Shown here piece by piece: positions 35,860-47,200 of a stretch of DNA of 64,000 nt; positions within the stretch are counted from its first letter, which is position 1, and each line of letters begins with the position of its first letter. This stretch comes from Darksidea phi (taxonomy: Eukaryota > Ascomycota > Dothideomycetes > Pleosporales > Lentitheciaceae). The DNA lies in contig JASJFT010000188.1 in the NCBI GenBank assembly GCA_030770425.1, forward strand, positions 1 through 64,000. The letters run 5' to 3'. The translations under genes were made by a program, and so were the position numbers. Below the pieces are notes generated by a model. The model did not search any database. It saw only the letters and a program-made list of their open reading frames with translations, and was not told the DNA's origin.

Positions 35860-37348
35860 ACCACACGTAATTCGAAACACGATGATCATGAGGGACGGAC
35901 GAGGCTGAGTTATAATTTGCATGGCGGAACGGTTGCATGCTGGGACGATGGGCTGCTATGATTCACACCGGGAATAGGCTTTGGGCCGAGCTCATCGTCG
36001 GATAGGTGATGAGTTGCTGGAAGCGGCATCCGTAGTGAATGACCATGATCATAACCATATTGTCTGCCATTTTCCTCGTTTGCGTGTCTGTCGTACCGAT
36101 GCCAAGCGTCGCGATGCAGGCGTGGTAGCAACCAAGCAGTCTGCAAGCTCTGACTCGTCAACATCCGCCGTCCAACACGATTAAGCCAACTTGGCTTGCG
36201 AAAGAGATGACTTCCCTTTCACCACCAAACTCGTAAACCGAATACGAGCCCTTCATTCAATCAATGGCCCAGCAGCAGCACGCCCGCACGCCTGAAGAAG
36301 CCCAAAGCGCGCGCGGGCTGCCACTACTCCGTCCTATCGTCCTATCGTCCTACCGTCCTACCGTCCTATTAGGGCAAGGAACTAGCTTGGCCCGCGCGTG
36401 CTCCGATGCCCGAAAAGGAAGCCGAATAGTTAATTACCCACCTAAATCTGACTCTATATTCTACTACTGATTCTACTAATTATTCTACCAATTACAGCAA
36501 CACAACAAACAACAAACAGCCCAGACTGCACCAAGCCCATCAAGACCTCCCGCAAGCTCGCCAACCCGCCGCACCCCCGTACCTCCATCATCACATAATC
36601 CACGTGACCCTACCACACAGAGCACTAGAGCACTAGAGCACTGCCTGTAGTCGTGGTACTACTATCTACACCGGGCCTTAGTGCGGGGCGCACAACAACG
36701 CAGGGAGGATATTGCGCTGCTAAATTACTAAATTACGCGGAGCACTGTATGCGGATGGCGATAAGGAAGGTCTGTATTTCATTTCACTGAAGTGCGGCTA
36801 TTTATTACCGGCGCGATTGTAGGATGCCGGTGCGCGTGTGTGTGTGTCGATTGATGTGTCGGATTATTGGGGCCCGCGTAACTAGCGTGGCGTGCATCTC
36901 AGGGTTTGGTATGCTATGCCGACTATTGTAGTGCGGCGAGGGGCTGGCATTATCGTTTTTATGGCCGTAGGTAGAGTCGTAGGTATGGTGAGGATAAGCA
37001 TCGCGTGGTATACGTTGATGTGTCGATTCCGGATGATTAGAGGGCAAAGTATGTAGATAAGAGGATCCTGGATAATCGCCATCATCGTCATCATGAACAA
37101 GACGGCCATGTTTTGCATTAAGCTAGGCCATGAGCTCGAGGGTATTTTTTGCGCAAAGTTCTTATTTTTTAAGCAGAATATATTGTTCTTATTCGGTATA
37201 CTTAGGGCTTGGTGCCGGCGATTCTTCAATTGCGCATTCTCATCACATCCCCTTGGTTCGAAATGGAGAAAATGGAAACACAAAAGTGTAGACAGAAGAA
37301 AAAGAATGAAAAGTCGCGACACGCCTCACAAACTGTCCCACACCACAT
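35860..37348. other. Intergenic with a short tandem repeat
   Basis: No gene supported. About five 8-bp units of 'gtcctatc/gtcctacc' lie at 36330-36369. Confidence 0.5.
36330..36369. repeat. 8-bp microsatellite-like repeat
   Basis: Five consecutive units of form 'gtcctaYc' ending in 'gtcctatt'. Confidence 0.85.
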
Positions 37349-39122
37349 TTAGGCCTCACCACCTCCGGGCTTCCCGGCGGTAACTTCAGGGTGCTCCTGC
37401 CACTCGCCCATATATGTCGGGAACTCCTCCGCACTCTCAGCAGGCTTGACCTCGGTGGACAAAACATTGATCTTGAAGTTCGGAACTTCTTCCCTGGGGA
37501 TCTCCTCATCAAAGGCCTTGTTCTGCACGCGCCAGTGCAAGTTATCCTTGAGATAAGCGACGACAGCGTCCGTCTCGAGGCTTTCGAGCTGTCCGCCAGT
37601 GTATTTCTCTTTCAGCGCCTCGGTCAGCACGACGGAGCCTTTGATGATGACGTCGTCTTTCGCGACGCGCGACATCATCGTCTGGCCGCCGATGAAGTTG
37701 GGGTCTTTGATCCAGTCGCTGGTCGGGGCGGTGATTTCTCCGAGGAACACTTCAACGCTGTATGCGCCTACGAAGTGGAGTGGTGCTTCGATGGCAGCGA
37801 CGAAGGCGCGTGGCTCGGAAGGAGAGAGGCGGAGTTCGGGCACGGCCTCGTCATCTTGGCGCTTCGTGATGCTCGTGGTATCTGGTGCGTAAAGCCTGTT
37901 CACCGTAGCCTTGAGCGTCTCGTTCGAGGGGTTGCCTAGGAGCTCGGGGTAGGTGTACTGGAACGCGTCGGTTGTGCGGGACGTGTCTGATGTATGGTAG
38001 TCGCCCTTTGTGTTCATGTGGAAGGGAGTGAGAGGAGAACTGGCATCCTGGGTCGATAACGGGGGGATTGTCCATGTGCCTCCCGAGAGTTGGATGTATG
38101 GATCGACGTATGTATCAGGGTAGATGCGCTGCCAGATGGCGAGAAGACGATCAACGTTGGCGTGGTGCAGCCAGAAGACGGGATCGAAAGCGGCGACGGC
38201 AGGGTCGCTCATGTGTGCGTTTCCGAAAGTGACGTGGATAGTGTCGTGTATGGATTCGAGGTTGCCAATGAAGGATCCTCGGGACCCGTGGTTGCTGAAT
38301 TGGTTGTATGTTTGCCATTGGGTTAGGATTTGGTAGAGGGTGCGTTTCGTGTCGGGCATCCAGCTTTGTAGGTTGCTCTCCACCGAGTCGCTACGAATGG
38401 TGGTGGGATCGTCGTTCCACTCGCCAGTGAAGTACTCTGGCTTGAGGGGGTGGAAGCGGTATAGCAAGAGTGGGTTGGGAATGGTGGCTTGAGTACCGTT
38501 GGGGAAGGTCACACCAACTGTGGCTCGAGAAATAGCATCGGGGAGGATGGGTTCGTTGCCGCTGGTCCTCTTGGCCCAGTCCCAGTACGGAAGACGGAGA
38601 CGGCTATGGATGTCTCGGTAACGGTCCTTGGTCGGGCCATTTGGGAACTCGTTCACGATCTCAGCTGCCTTATCGCTCAGGACTTGTTCGAAAACGGAGA
38701 GGTAGGGACGATGCCATGGGCCGAAGAGATTCGAGCTGTGAGGGCAATAGCCGACTTCGGTGTTTCCACCATTGGAAGGCGAGTTGTCCCAGTCGATAAG
38801 AGGTTGACCATGAATACCTGCTACGTTCAGCTCTGATCTTACTCGGCCAAGGCAGGCAATACATACCGCTGATTTGGAAATAGCTGAGCTTATCATCTTG
38901 GTTCATATCCTGGAAGCGCTGGGTGGCAAGAATGAAGAGGTTGAAGTATTCTGCATTGGTTTGGACCTCTCGAATCTCAAGACGAGGTTGGACACCGCCA
39001 ACAAGGGGACCTGTGATGGGGAAGAAACTGTCTTGTCTGGCTTCGAGCGGAACACCCAATGAATGCGTAATCAAAGCAGCCAGAGCAGCCAGGGCAACAT
39101 ATGTCTTTGATAGAACAGCCAT
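37349..39122 (-). CDS. Secreted tyrosinase (type 3 copper oxidase)
   Basis: Exons 39122-38867 and 38817-37349, intron 49 bp, 574 aa. It oxidises phenols to quinones, a step of melanin-type pigment formation. The N-terminus MAVLSKTYVALAALAALI is a signal peptide followed by a short GVPLEARQ propeptide-like segment. CuA ligands are in IHGQPLIDWD, GYCPHSS (Cys next to His, as in the thioether Cys-His of fungal tyrosinases) and FGPWHRPYLSVFEQ. CuB ligands are in ESIHDTIHVTFG and DPVFWLHHANVDRLLAIWQ. A C-terminal domain of about 200 residues follows, with a possible processing site at SITKRQDD. The length is normal for fungal tyrosinases. Confidence 0.92.
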
Positions 39123-41173
39123 CCTGAGTATAGATGTTCTCAAAGCGAGTGAAAGCGTCGAAACGAAAGACTAGGCGAGAGTATGAAACTCGGGCTGAGA
39201 TGGAGACTGACAGTTGGTGAGAAGTTCAGCTACCTTTATACACCGGTAACACAGGAAGCATTGATCTCACACTAGCATAGTCGGTCCGTAAGCCGGTCAG
39301 ACACCAGCTTGGGGTGAGGGTAGAGTTCGCATGTAAGAGCATCACACCTACAATTGGTGTGGTCACGACTCATGGCGCTGGAGCTGTGCCGTGTAGCAAA
39401 TGCCAATACGAGGGGCAACAAACGCGGTGAGCCATATGGGTAGCGCTTATAGGCGGAAAAATGTTAAGCATTGACTGTTGCCTTCTTTACATAGGATTTC
39501 TGTGCGGGCAGCCTATGCTGTGCTATGGAGGATTGTGGTGGCGGTCGTAGCACGGCCTCCAGGGCTAGGCATCCGATGTCGAAGACTAAGAATATCAGCA
39601 AAGATGCGAGGCAGAAAGTTCGTGGAACAAGATGACATAATAGTGGTGGGAGCCCATAGAAGGCTCTCCAATCGACAGCTGACCGTGGCGCCGCGGCGCA
39701 CTTTCAGCTGATTGATGGCCCAATTGCAGATCCGTATTGACCATCGCGAGCATTCGAATCGACAGCATCCGTACCGGTTCCTCCGAATGTTCGGTTTCCA
39801 TTGACCAAGTAGGGTATTTCGGCGCGACGCCAAGACACGTTGTGGCTTACAGGATGACAGTGTTTGGGGGCGGTGCGCTGAGGCACGCGGAAAAACGAGG
39901 TGGTGAACGTGCTGCTGACAGCGTCAACCCTAGGAGATGGGTATTGAAAGGCGGTATAGCCAAGACTTTTGCAGGAAAGAGGACATTTTCCAGGCAAACG
40001 GTCGTCCCCAGAGACCCGGCTCAAGGCGGAAAGAAGTGAGACATTGTTAGCGGACTTTGAAAGAAGGCGAAGCGTGACCGTAAGCTTATCCTGTGACCAT
40101 TTTCAAGAAGGGGACCCCGAAGAGTTAACTGACCAAGCGGCTGGACACGGCACGGTCGCGCAGCAATAACTATTGATCCTAGTGCTGGAAGCCAGCATAA
40201 AGTGGTGAATGCACAACATGCTTTCTCCCGTGGTGATTATGCAGTTGCGATGCTGACCGCGCGATGCAGCTCACATGCAGTAAGTGCGGCGTGACGCCAA
40301 CGACCCTAGGCTCGGACCGTATCCGAGCGCCTGGTTCCGCGGAGTCCTAACCTTAGCGACGTTGGATATGTATGAATGTAATGTTGTTTTGGACGTAAAT
40401 ACTAGCTAGTCCAGCGTATTTTTGGTTTGCTACCTTCTAGGATTTAAATGGGGGTCATTCCGCGAGTTTGGCGACGCGATGGCTGCTACTCATTCGATAG
40501 GATTTAAGTGGCGGCATATCACCCTCAGATCCCAGCTTGACCTTACATTACGCTTGGCTAGACTTAACCGATCCAGAGCGCTGAGAGAGCGGAATCCGTC
40601 CTTTACTTCTAGAAGTAAGAGTTTTAGCAGTCAAATATTTTATATATCCTGCAACTCGGTAAGCCAGCCGTTCCTACTACAATTTAGAGGATTGGCAGAA
40701 ATTTAGTTTTTTGAATGTGGATAGGGTAGAGCCAAGCGAGTGGGTTGTTATGTGTGATTTTGTAGGGGGCGGAGGTAAAACGGGCCTCATTTCTTAATAC
40801 GAGGCGATGCATGCTACAACGGATACGCGGCTGAAATCGGTTACAAATATAGTCCAGAAGTGGGAAGAAGTTAGCACAGTATGAAAAGCAGGTATATCTG
40901 CCATCGCGCATCCACGTTCTTGTGTGCGCAATAGGTGCCGTTAAAAGTATCATTGGTATTCATTACTTCTGCAAATACGTCGTCTTCATCATGGACTGTT
41001 CGTAGCACAGATTGCGCTTGTCGGTATCAGAATGAGGGTCTCTTCACTGGGTACATCGCAAGAAAAGCCCGTTCATGCTGGTGGAATACCACTCGGTTCC
41101 CATGTGTACCGTCCCGTGCTCGCCTGATTGCTGAAAATCCGTTACGAGATTAGGCGATGCCAATGAGTCGATA
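39123..41173. other. Intergenic, no gene supported
   Basis: Several short frames, none with family features. The region 40465-40520 resembles 4305-4340 ('gacgcgRtggctgctWctcat'), suggesting a dispersed repeat. 40945-40965 is the start of the tandem duplication that includes the MARVEL-like genes. Confidence 0.4.
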
Positions 41174-41704
41174 CTAAAACGCTATGAGCGAGGGGAAGGT
41201 CCAACGGCGAGCGGTAATGGTGGAACTAGCGAGAAGGATGGCGACAGTTAAGAACATGAAGACTGAGTCGGCCTGGGACTCCTTGCAGCGAGAATTAAGG
41301 TATTTTTCACGGTCATACACCCAGTTGTAGCAATGATAGTTGTTGCCGCCGAAATCCTTTCCGCATCCTCCGTTGAACAGCTCGTTGGTATAAAGATTGT
41401 GGTATCGGTTCTTCAGGCTCGTGTCTCTACACTTGGCACCTCCGATCTTAATGGCGAGAAGCTAGAGATGTGCGTTAGTGAAGCGCTCTTGGTTGGTTGT
41501 GAATGCAGTTGGGCTTACAATGCCGCCGAAAATGTTTATGATCATGATAACACCGTCAATGAGAAGGCCAATCTTGCCTTGCGGAACCGACACCCATTCG
41601 GCAGCAAGCCCAATGAAACCATCAACGAGGGAGATGGCACCAACGAAGACCGCGAACTCCAGGACAATGGGTGAGGAAAATCCTTTCATTTGCCCTCTGA
41701 TCAA
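41174..41704 (-). pseudogene. 5'-truncated copy of a MARVEL-like membrane protein
   Basis: Exons 41704-41519 and 41461-41174 with a 57-bp intron at the same position as in the neighbour at 42305. It reads KGFSSPIVLEFAVFVGAIS, VSVPQGKIGLLIDGVIMIIN, then a Cys-containing loop, then DSVFMFLTVAILLAS. The first membrane span and its start codon are missing: no ATG lies in frame upstream of 41704. Either an unseen upstream exon exists or the copy is a truncated duplicate; I favour truncation. Confidence 0.6.
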
Positions 41705-42304
41705 TTTTGTTGCAAGTGAGGTCCGAAATTTTTTCGAGCTGAAGCCGCAGGGCGGAGGCAGGCGCGACGAGTTGTTTCACGTGACTCGTCCAATTGTCCA
41801 GATGTCCAGATGACGTTCCCCAAAGCGTTTGAGAATTGATGCCATAGACTCATATACCCCACCACCAGCCCCAAAACGCTCTGCCTACGCAACGCTATTT
41901 AATGCGACATAAACGCATGAGGTAGGAATAGGAAAGATGATTGAAAATCTAGCGGCAATCGTAAGAGGGGATGAAGACAGAAAAGCGGCGGTAGCCCTTG
42001 TGTAGTGGGCGTGAGCGATCACTCGCTCCTCCGCCATAACGTGTATCATTGGTATTCATTACATCCACGGGTACCCCGTCTCCGTCCTCGACTATTCGTA
42101 GGGATCAATCAAATCATCCCTCCACCCACCGGGGTATATCGAAGCTTGAACAAATTATAAACCTGTTGCCCAATCAATTCCCATTCGTTCAGCGCAATGA
42201 AACCTGTATTCGTGGCGTCTAAAGTTGCGGTATCTCGTTGCGACGGAAACTGTCTTTCGTCAGCTTGTGTCCATGAGCTGGCACGAAGGATAGCTTACGC
42301 TTGT
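41705..42304. other. Spacer between the tandem MARVEL-like genes
   Basis: No gene. At 42046-42065 it repeats 'gtatcattggtattcattac', also present at 40947-40966. Confidence 0.6.
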
Positions 42305-42882
42305 CTAGTACCCCTTCTTCATGCGGAGGTACGCCATAGTGAGGCTAACGAGAATCACGATGACGGTGAGGAACATGAAGGCGGTGTCGGCTTGGTTCTT
42401 TTTGCAGCGTGACTCGAGTGTCTCCGGGTCGAGACAATAGGCGCATTGCCACAACTCACTGCCGAATCTCCCTCCATTCATCAAACTGTTGTAGAGCATT
42501 TTGAGTTGATTCTCATCATCTCCCTTGTCGCACTTGATGCCTTTGAGATTGATGGCGATGAGCTTCACAATAATGTTAGTTTCTCTTCTCTACCCAGTCG
42601 CACTGATCGATTACTTACCAGCCCACCAGCTAGATTCACCACCATGATAAACCCATCTATAATGAGTCCAATTTTGCCTTGCAAGATCTCGATCCAAGTG
42701 GATGCAAACCCGACGAAGGCAGCTAGCAGAGACACGCATCCAACGAAAGCAGCAAATCCTAACGTGACGGGCAGACTACCCAGTTTGTTCCCCCTAGCTA
42801 AGTCGACAGACAAACCGCAGACGATGGCGGCGAAGATGAGTTGGACGCTGCGAATGGCGATGTTGACGATAGAGTTTGTCAT
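42305..42882 (-). CDS. MARVEL-like four-span membrane protein
   Basis: Exons 42882-42619 and 42562-42305, 56-bp intron, 173 aa. Four hydrophobic segments: SVQLIFAAIVCGLSV, LGFAAFVGCVSLLAAFVGF, GLIIDGFIMVVNLAGGL and AFMFLTVIVILVSLTMAYL. Between spans 3 and 4 a loop contains several Cys residues (WQCAYCLDPETLESRC). This is the layout of fungal MARVEL/Nce102-like proteins, which sit in the plasma membrane and organise domains there. It ends in a basic MKKGY tail. The neighbouring gene at 41174 is a damaged duplicate. Confidence 0.78.
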
Positions 42883-44230
42883 AGCGGTCGGTGGGAAGAA
42901 TAGGCGTAGATAGGTAGATCTGTTTTTCGAAGGTTCTGTCGGATGTGTATATGACCAAAGGATTCGATTAGGTGATGTTTGTAGCAAGCGATGTCCGAAG
43001 AAGTTCTAGAGGTGAGGTCGGTCCCAATATGGCACTCTGGTTGGTAAGGCAGACGCGACCGGTATTTCCAAATGGCTCGGTCGAAACGTGTGCTGAATAC
43101 TCAGGTGCCGTCTTCCAAAAGTGCTTAAGAAACAAGAAGGAAAGTGGCGAGACCACAGCTTCATATACCACTTCCCCTCCGAATCCAGCCCCCAGATTGA
43201 CGATCCCGGTGGGAATCCTCACGCCGCACCAGCTTTGCGCCCATCAGAAACCCAGCCAACGGCGTCTCAATCACCTTCTCTCTGCACGAGCTACACCAAT
43301 CCAACCGCTGCCAACATCGCGCGACACCGACGGCACAGCACACACAGCCTTGCGCCCCGCATCATGGTACTCAAATACAACTGATGCACGCCTATCGAAG
43401 GATTGGGCCGCAGTCGGTACCCTTGAATCCTTTCGTCTGCGTTACGAAGAATGGGCCAATAGACGTGGACGGGTATATTGGGCACTGGAGGGAGGCGGTG
43501 CAGTTTCGCGCCGAGACGGGCGGTTGCCTTGAAACGATGCTATGTGTGAGGATTTTGTAACGTTGATCGCTGCACGCGCGCTTGGTGTTGGGGGCACGGT
43601 TGGCGCGTCCGAGGACGCATATCTGAAGTAGGTGACTTGGTCAGGCGAGAGCTATACCATGCGCCCATTCTGTTCAGGATAATTACTGCGTGTTCGGAAC
43701 AGTCGAACTGATCTTGGGCGTCGGGATTAGCCTCGCGGGCCGAACAGGGTTTAGATGAGAGTCTACCTCCTTTAGGCAAAGCTGCTGTATGCTGACAACG
43801 CCCCACCTTCACCGGTCGAGCATCCAACGGCGGAATCGCGTTGCTCCAATTGACTCGAGTACCGTAAACTCTTGCGAAACTGTTTGCATACGCACCGTTG
43901 GTATTAAAATCCGCGTAATGATTGGCTTAAGGCTAGTTATACAGCAACTAACACGTGGATTGCGACATTGGACGGCTCGGTTTCTCTCCTACAAGTTATT
44001 TTCTAGATATTCTACGAAATTTTACCGTGACCTGATCCGTACGATCGGAATGATGGTTCGACGACTGTGACAACGGAGACGTTGCTATATTCAATCTCCG
44101 TAAGGCGTAACATCAGCGCTAGTGATCATCAACAACGAAGCCTCATTATCGAGAGATGCCGAGGCAACTCAATCCTCTAACTTCTGTAGTCGTTAATGTC
44201 CACCTTGATATGGCACTAGCAACAACTATC
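42883..44230. other. Intergenic, no gene seen
   Basis: Frames at 42972-43532 and 43540-43827 show no family features. Confidence 0.45.
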
Positions 44231-47200
44231 TTACTCCAGGTACACCGGGATCCCGTATACTACCGCCGCAGCCCCATTCAAGTATTTCAACACACACGCT
44301 TTCCTCGCCTCCTTCACAGCCTCATCTAGGCCCACACCCCTCCGCCGTTCGCGCTCTCCACTACTTTTATTTAGCAATTCATCACCTCTAGCTTTCCTCC
44401 CTCTTCTACTATTGCTCGTTCCTCTCGCGCTCTCCACTTCCTCCACTAGCTGCGCGACCTTGCCTTTGCCCTTGCTTTTCTTCACCGTGGGCGGTGGCTC
44501 CACAGCGTCTTCTTTAGCCTCAGGCCATAACCCCCAGAGCTCTCCAGCTTTAACGGCAAAGCGATCGCAGTCTTTGTCTGTGACGTCCCAAAGCATGCCA
44601 ACAACTGCTGGTGCGCCGGCGTTGAGATAGGAAGCCAGCATGCCCGAAGGCTCGTAGATACCATTATCGGATAGATGCACCGACGAGCATCCGAAGAGGA
44701 AAGTCGTTGCGCATCCCGGCTTCTCCCCATCGGTGCCACTATTCAGATACAGACGTCGAACAGACTTCGATCGTATAAATTGCGCTCCGCTTCCGTGACC
44801 AAAGTACAGAACAAGGTCTTTCTCTCTTAATGAGTCTTCAAATTCCTTCTCGGTTGGAGCGCGATTAGCGATGTGGGTCCAGCTTCCCTGCATCTCGTCC
44901 AGACGCGGCTTGATGATTTTGAAGGTGTGAGCCAGATCTCCAGAAGGATTCAAAATGCTTGCTCCTCCGGTTTTGGTGGAGATGTAGTGTCCTGGCTGCT
45001 CGTTCGGAGCCATAGTGGGTGGTCGCGCAGCTAGGATTCGCTGTCGCAATGCAGCCAGTGAGGGAAGTCGGGAAATGGAAAGCTTCTCGAGACATGGTAG
45101 CGACTCCCAAGGGAACATGTGCAAGTTCTTGTCCAGAATGAGGATCATGTGAGCGTTGGAAGCTGCGGCACTTTGTGAAGAGCTGTGGTAGGCGCGCAGC
45201 GCATCATGGGTTTCGATGACCATCGTGTCAAAGTCGATTTCGTCGTATGCATTACGCTCCCCGTTGAATTGTAAAATATCGACGACAAAGTAGATAAGGT
45301 CCATCAGCGCATCATCGAGATCGAGCTCTTCGCTCGAAGCGTCGCCGAGACCAATGAACAGCTCCAACACCCGCGTATCCAAGTTAGTCTTCTTCTGGGC
45401 GCCTCTCTTTCGTCGGGAAGGCAGGTGCCGATTTAGTATATTGTCGAGAGATGTGCGGAAGCGTGCAAGAAGCGCGTCTTGCCGCACCTGCTGGGAGAAG
45501 ATGCCCTTGAAGCCTCCCAGCCAGATATTTTCAATGTTCAGGAGGAGCTCATGTAGTTGCGTGTCTAAGGCTTCGCGAGCGTCCCACCACTCAAGTCTAG
45601 CGTCACGAGTCGTCATATCTTTTGCGCTTCTAGTGCTAAGATCGCTGTCTTCGATGATCTTCTCAAATTCTCGTTGTCCATCGGCGAACGTGAAGACTTC
45701 TTCGTCCATCTCACGAGACGAGTGACGAGCCAAGGGTAGTCGCAGAATGAATGGAGTTGTGTCGCTTTCATAGCGAGTAATGAACAGCTCGTTATGCTCG
45801 TCATTCAGTGCCAGAGAAATAGCAGTCCACGACTTGGGAATGACATCCACATAATCGTGCTGGAAGTCGGCCGGGATAGTGAGATTTTTACTGTCGGAGC
45901 TAAGCTCAGGCCATTTCAGACAGTCCTCGCGCGACATGTTCTCTTGCTCAACCTCGATAGATTCTTGCGCTAGTCTCAAAGACTTGCACTTTGCGACTTC
46001 TATATGCTGGTTAGCCTGACATCACTTCTCGCTAAAGTGATACATACCGCTCATGTACGCCGCATACAACGGGTGGAGGAACCCGCGAGCTTGTTGCCCA
46101 GATACCGCAGAAAGAAGGACCGTAACATGGCCCAGTGCGGCAGACACTTGCTGAAAGGAATGATTGGATCCAGTACTTGCACACAAGGCGTGAACTTTTT
46201 CAAGAACGTCCCGGGCGCTTTGTAGCGTAACCGCCAAGTCCTCCCTTGGTTGCTTCTGGCCTCGAGCTGGTTTTGTGGTAGTCATTGCAACAGACTGTTT
46301 ATTTGCGACTCCTTCGGACGACCGTCGCGCCTTCAAAGGCACCGCCGGGAAAGCTATCGTAGATTCCGGGAGGGTGTTGAACATGAAGTCCTCAGCCATG
46401 TTATTGATGGCTTGCGAGAGGGACGCTTTGAAGCGGACCCATATATGGAAGACATTCCCCTCTTCGCTGTCCTCATACGTTTCAATCGTGTTGAGAAGCT
46501 TTAGAGCGTTTCGAAGGTCGTTCTGAAGCAGACTCGCCATTACCTTACGAAAAATAACGTCTGTTCGAAGGGTACCAAGTGACACACATTGTTCAGCAAT
46601 GCTCGTCTTCTCAACAGCTTGTGGTACAACGGCCTTTTGCTTCGCCTTGGGCACGGCTGTCGGGACGCTTCTGAGGGGAGCCTTGCGGGTTGTCCTGGTT
46701 GACATTTTTGCTGTAACTCTTGGTGCAGCTTTAGGGGCTGGCTGTCGGCTTCTCGAGCTCTTGGGCGAACTAGTGTCGGCAAGTTGCATGCCACCTAGCG
46801 ACATAGCGCTCATGCTTTCCGCTAAAGACTCCATGCTAGGCTGAAACACGTCAATGATCTTGATGTATGTCGGCGAGGTAAGTTCTGCCAGCAGCTTGTC
46901 CATAGAATCGTAGGCCACAAGCTCCTTCTCGTATTCGCTGTTCGAGTGATAGTAACTAGCGATAGATGAATGGTACGCTAGCTTCGACTTGTGATTCTCA
47001 CAGTGTGTTTGATCAATAGAGTCGAGAATTGATCGAGCTTTCTCCAGTCTACCACTGTCGGACCAATACTCAATGCGCTGGCTGGCATTTTCCATGACAA
47101 GTGATGGGGAGCCTGTCGCTGCAGCCACCTTCTCAGCCTGTTCTGTGACGTATATGGCTTCATGAAGTAAGCCCTGCTGCGCAAAAACGAAAGAATGCTG

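Noticed and set aside
42972..43532. 186-codon plus frame
   Set aside because: No motif, overlaps other frames, and shows no splice continuation or family resemblance.
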